Shown: positions 60,675 through 64,000 of the stretch, piece after piece | Layout: each line of letters starts with the position of its first letter | Position numbering within the stretch: position 1 is the stretch's first letter | Notes under the pieces: generated by a model | Database searches by the model: none | Told to the model about the DNA's origin: nothing | Seen by the model: the letters and a program-made list of their open reading frames with translations, nothing else | Program-made: the position numbers and the translations under genes | Origin: Owenia fusiformis | Lineage: Eukaryota; Annelida; Polychaeta; Sabellida; Oweniidae | Assembly: GCA_903813345.2 (NCBI GenBank) | Contig: CAIIXF020000005.1 | Span: 29,579,375-29,643,374, forward strand | Reading direction: 5' to 3' | Length of the DNA stretch: 64,000 nucleotides

Positions 60675-61434
60675 AGGGTTTGTGTAAAACACCGGGTGAC
60701 CGGGTAACCGGGTACCCGGTCGACCGGGTACCTAACGTTCCTAGCAGGGTTACCAACTTTCAAAGTTCCACATTTCCCCCGATATATAGTCGCTAATTGA
60801 CTTGACAGACTTAGCCTACCGAGTGCACTGCTGTTCGATATTTTTACCCTATACGAGACAGAGCACTTTTTAAAATAATCGATCCAGTAAACAGTGACGT
60901 GACCCATGTCACGTTGTTCATAAGTAGCATATAAGTTCCTAGAAGACGTTGCACATTTTCGTTCTTTACACATCGAGGCAACGTAAACATGAGACATCTA
61001 TTGATGGTATAAAAAGAACGTTGTTGCAACGTGTCCGTAAATTTCGTTAGTGTGGAAAACATAACAAACAGGAACGTTTGATTTTTTACTACATTGGTCC
61101 ATATGTGACGTAACTCAAACGTTAAAATTCAACGTTGTCAAAACAGGCTTTTAATATCAAAAGATATTTGTTGGTGGAAATAAAACATGACAACAACTTT
61201 TTGTTCTCACTAAGTCGGTTCATTTCCGACGTATTGTTAACGTTAAAATTTAACGTTGTCGAAACGTTTTTTCGATTTGAAATAACCTCAAAACGTGACG
61301 TCGAAAATAACGTACATGTATCGTCCAGATCCAACGTTATAAATAAAACAAATTTCTAACCCTGCTAGGAACGTTAAGTACCCGGTCACCCGGTTACCCG
61401 GTTACCCGGTCACCCGGTTTTTTACACAAACCCT
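60675..61434. mobile_element. 760-bp TIR element with CCGGGTAACCGGGT subrepeats and 7-bp target duplication
   Basis: Starts AGGGTTTGTGTAAAACACCG and ends in the complement, with direct ATACAAT at 60668-60674 and 61435-61441. Next to each end are four or five CCGGGTNACCGGGTAAC words, and then CGTTCCTAGCAGGGTTA and its complement, giving inverted repeats of about 80 bp. The interior has many AACGTT words but no transposase motif. Outer AGGG/CCCT and a 7-8 bp duplication fit a hAT-like non-autonomous element. Confidence 0.88.
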
Positions 61435-61816
61435 ATACAATATTAAGGAAATGGATACGTTATTAGGTCAAAGAGTCACCATGTTAATGGGGAAGGAACG
61501 TGTAGAACCAAATAATTATATCAGCCATAGTATTTGAGACTGATTTGAGATACATTTCATTCCATTTAAACTGTTTCCCTTGCGCATTTGAAATTATAGT
61601 AGTCAGGCATCACATTGGAGGAGGAGGGGGGGGGGGGCTGAGCATTAACATAATCAGATTTTAGGATGCATTTGCAAATTGTATTTTAAATTCGCATGGG
61701 AAGGAAAGGAGGAAAATGGGTCTTAAAAGTTGACACTCACTCATGGAAATAGCATGATGCCTGAAAACAAGTGCAATCAAAAAATCTTGCCTCCAGACTA
61801 TCCCCCTCTATTTCAG

Positions 61817-61993
61817 CCAAAACTCACACACTCATGGCGGGGCTTGTAGCTAAATTATCAATCATCATTAGTGAATTTGAATTATCACTGGTATTAATAG
61901 CAATTATAACAATAGCAATTATCCTTTCAATAGTTTTAGCTTATCAAAATAAGAGAGTTCATCTGTTGCTTCTTTTACCATCTGAACTCCAGA
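61817..61993 (+). CDS. Possible coding exon with a transmembrane segment
   Basis: An acceptor-like CCCCCTCTATTTCAG precedes the sequence. An ATG at 61834 opens M-A-G-L-V-A-K-L-S, then a strongly hydrophobic run L-V-L-I-A-I-I-T-I-A-I-I-L-S-I-V-L, then basic Y-Q-N-K-R-V-H. A phase-1 donor, CAGA|GTAAAC, lies at 61993; without splicing the frame stops at 62002-62004. It could be the first coding exon of a small membrane protein. No partner exon was found downstream within the window. Confidence 0.25.
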
Positions 61994-62340
61994 GTAAACG
62001 ATAATAATGTATAAGGGTTCTCTATCCCCGATTAAAGCTTCATCAATAATCGCAAAATAATAAACTCAATATTATATATCATATGACAGTTCAAACCGTG
62101 AGAATGTTGGCAACGGAGTGGTAGAGCGGTGACAAAATGCATGGCGAGAAGCCGTGCAGCTTAGGGGTTTGGATACCATATACATTATTTTGACTAAGCC
62201 AGGGGCCTACTGTACAGTAGTTCTTTCCCTTTTAAATACAATTTTATCTACTGGTTACTATAAGTTAACCTCCGGGTCATGGGTATTCAGAGGCACGCCT
62301 CTCTAGCGAAAGCCCGGAGTTTTAGCCATACAGTATGACG

Positions 62341-62543
62341 CAGGCCCGTAGCCAGGATTTGCCATGGGAGGTTCACTTCTTGAAAAATTCCAAGGGGGGT
62401 TTACTTGTGCCAATTTTGGTCCAAAAATGGCCGAAATCTCCTTAAAAGTGTTCAGAATGGTGAAAAACCGCATGATTTTGAAAGATTTTTTTGCCAGGGG
62501 GGGGGGTAAATCGAACCCATCGAACCCCCTGGCTACGTGCCTG
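62341..62543. repeat. Complete MITE of the GGCCCGTAGCCAGG family
   Basis: Ends CAGGCCCGTAGCCAGGATTT and CCCCCTGGCTACGTGCCTG are inverted repeats. The body shares GTTCAGAATGGTGAAAAACC and GCATGATTTTGAAAGA with 57283-57427 and, in diverged form, with 41390-41569. The open frames on both strands here are spurious. Confidence 0.82.
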
Positions 62544-62559
62544 TGACGTGCCTGATATC

Positions 62560-63480
62560 TAGAGGGGGCTTGATAATGATCAGGGGTGCTGGGTAAACAA
62601 ATTCTTATTCCCCGTCGAACATGAATACAATTATATTTGCATGGAGATGATGGGCTGACGCAAGTGAAGTTAATTTGTTGTTGTATCATATTGGCTAAAT
62701 CATAAGTAAATAAGTCCAGAAATACATGGACAAAATGTAATCAGAAAGGTGGACTAATTCGTATTATTTGTTTTGATTAATGATTATACATAACTAAAAC
62801 GCTATGTTAGATGTCTGTAATCCCCCCCCCCCTGACCAAGGGCTATGCATTGTTTCAAGTGATATAAAATCTAGATTCGTAGAACATTGATAAAAAAGCC
62901 TCGTCACGTTTGGAACATACCTGTACTACGTATTTCGTACTTTCGCACATTAACAATTTATCACAAAATGTCATGTTGACCTTGATTTGACCCTTTTGAC
63001 CTACCTTTTGAAAAACAATACTTTTTTGAAGCGCTAATTGAATATTAAAGGGTTGCAAAATACCAACAATATTGAAAACAGATAAGTAATAATTAAATCG
63101 CCGGGGGAATTCCAAATATCCAAATCCCTCCACCATTGCGACTATGTGTTCTAATGGGTTATAATGGGCTTTTAATTGAAAGTCTGTTATAAAAAGGTTG
63201 CAGACATTAGGCTCTTTAAAAGTATGTCATATTGCTATTTATATACCATTTGTCTTCTATAGCTTCTTAAGCATCAAATATCAAATCACAATAGTCCAGG
63301 GAAAAAACAATAACGTGAATAATGGTAAAATGTTCATTCTTAATTTAATGAAATTCCCTTTTGGATACTAGTACTTTTGAAAGTAGATTATTTGTTTGAT
63401 TGAGAAAATTGTTTTTCTATCAAATTAACATGGATTTTTTAAAGAATTATGTCATATATGTTAGTAACAATAGCAATCAA
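62560..63480. other. Stretch without recognisable gene
   Basis: AT-rich, C run at about 62822-62832. No convincing exon. Confidence 0.4.
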
Positions 63481-63489
63481 TACTTTGTA

Positions 63490-63940
63490 AATTATGTACA
63501 CAGTGTGCCAATCTTGTATGTATCCAGGCGTCAGGATTCATACAGGATTGGCACACTGCGAGCGTATCCTGTATGAATCCAGGAGGCAGGATTTATACTG
63601 AATTCCTACATTCGCAAATCCTGTATAAATCCTGACACAGGATATGTACATTGTGTGACAATCCTGTATGTATCCAGGCGTCAGGATTTATACAGGATTG
63701 GCACACTGCGAGTGTATCCTGTATGAATCCAGATGCAGGATTTCTACTGGATTCCTACACGCGCCAATCCTGTATAAATCCTGACACAGGATATGTACAG
63801 GATATGTACATTCGGTGCCAATCCTGTATGTATATATCCAGGCGTCAGGATTCATACAGGTTTGGCACACTGGGTGCATATCCTGTATGTATCCCTGACG
63901 TCAGGATTCGTTGTATTCGTACACAATTTTTGCTGTGCAA
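63490..63940. repeat. Palindromic minisatellite, about 75-80 bp units
   Basis: Five or six units alternate TCCTGTATGTATCCAGGCGT, CAGGATTTATACAGGATTGG and CACACTGCGAG. Many units are self-complementary through ATCCTGTATAAATCC. The right end, CGTTGTATTCGTACACAATT plus GCTGTG, is the inverted counterpart of the 57945-58065 copy. Confidence 0.88.
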
Positions 63941-64000
63941 ATTAAACTTTAAACGTTACATTTTTCTGAAATCTAATTGTCACCATAGCGATTTACTGGT

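Noticed and set aside
62303-62689. 128-codon minus-strand frame
   Set aside because: Covers the MITE at 62341-62543 and continues into unrelated flank; no start or family support.

Overview
This window is animal nuclear DNA, probably from a marine invertebrate. It is AT-rich and intron-rich. Its one clear gene is built of short phase-1 exons encoding sushi (CCP) and thrombospondin type 1 modules. It is full of TA-flanked Tc1/mariner remnants, fold-back MITEs, minisatellites and one broken LINE. Nothing fixes the phylum; a mollusc, brachiopod, hemichordate or lancelet would all fit. No bacterial genes, operons or CRISPR arrays are present, and most open frames over 60 codons are chance or repeat-derived.

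Main gene: the minus strand from about 44.46 kb down to about 20.98 kb carries 33 well-supported coding exons plus a doubtful signal-peptide exon and a speculative last exon. In order of transcription these are a candidate signal peptide, a short proline-rich exon, four TSP1-like modules (43.4-39.05 kb), and 27 sushi modules (38.68-20.98 kb), one per exon. Every junction from exon 3 on is phase 1 except the phase-0 junction inside the second TSP1 module. The supported exons sum to about 5.9 kb, or roughly 1,970 residues. The product should be a secreted or extracellular adhesion, complement-control or immune-type protein. No transmembrane segment lies in the supported exons, and the C-terminus is unresolved.

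The most interesting signal is in the cysteines of this gene. Canonical sushi modules have four cysteines. Here six modules have six, ten have five with the extra one at an N-C-G site before Cys2 (type A), and ten have five with the extra one in a C-x-x-C just after Cys2 (type B). Each A is immediately followed by a B, without exception. This predicts a covalent A-B disulfide-linked dyad. Only the first sushi module (a B type with no A before it) breaks the count.

Left part (0-20 kb): no confident gene. It holds a mariner relic (2.48-3.93 kb), a family of palindromic elements built on AAAGCG words (4.9-6.6 kb), a minisatellite-plus-hairpin element (8.7-9.3 kb), an 86-bp minisatellite (10.7-11.1 kb), a second mariner relic (11.5-13.05 kb), a 74-bp minisatellite (13.6-14.0 kb), a broken non-LTR retrotransposon (15.4-17.7 kb) and a fold-back MITE (19.2-19.7 kb).

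Right part (44.5-64 kb): repeat-dominated. It holds a C/T-rich repeat (47 kb), mariner debris (49 kb), a possible orphan terminal exon (50.6 kb), a 2.35-kb inverted-repeat composite element (51.4-53.7 kb), a nearly 1-kb pentanucleotide array flanked by a long inverted repeat (55.6-57.8 kb), a 760-bp TIR element with a 7-bp target duplication (60.7-61.4 kb), a possible membrane-protein exon (61.8 kb) and a palindromic minisatellite (63.5-63.9 kb).
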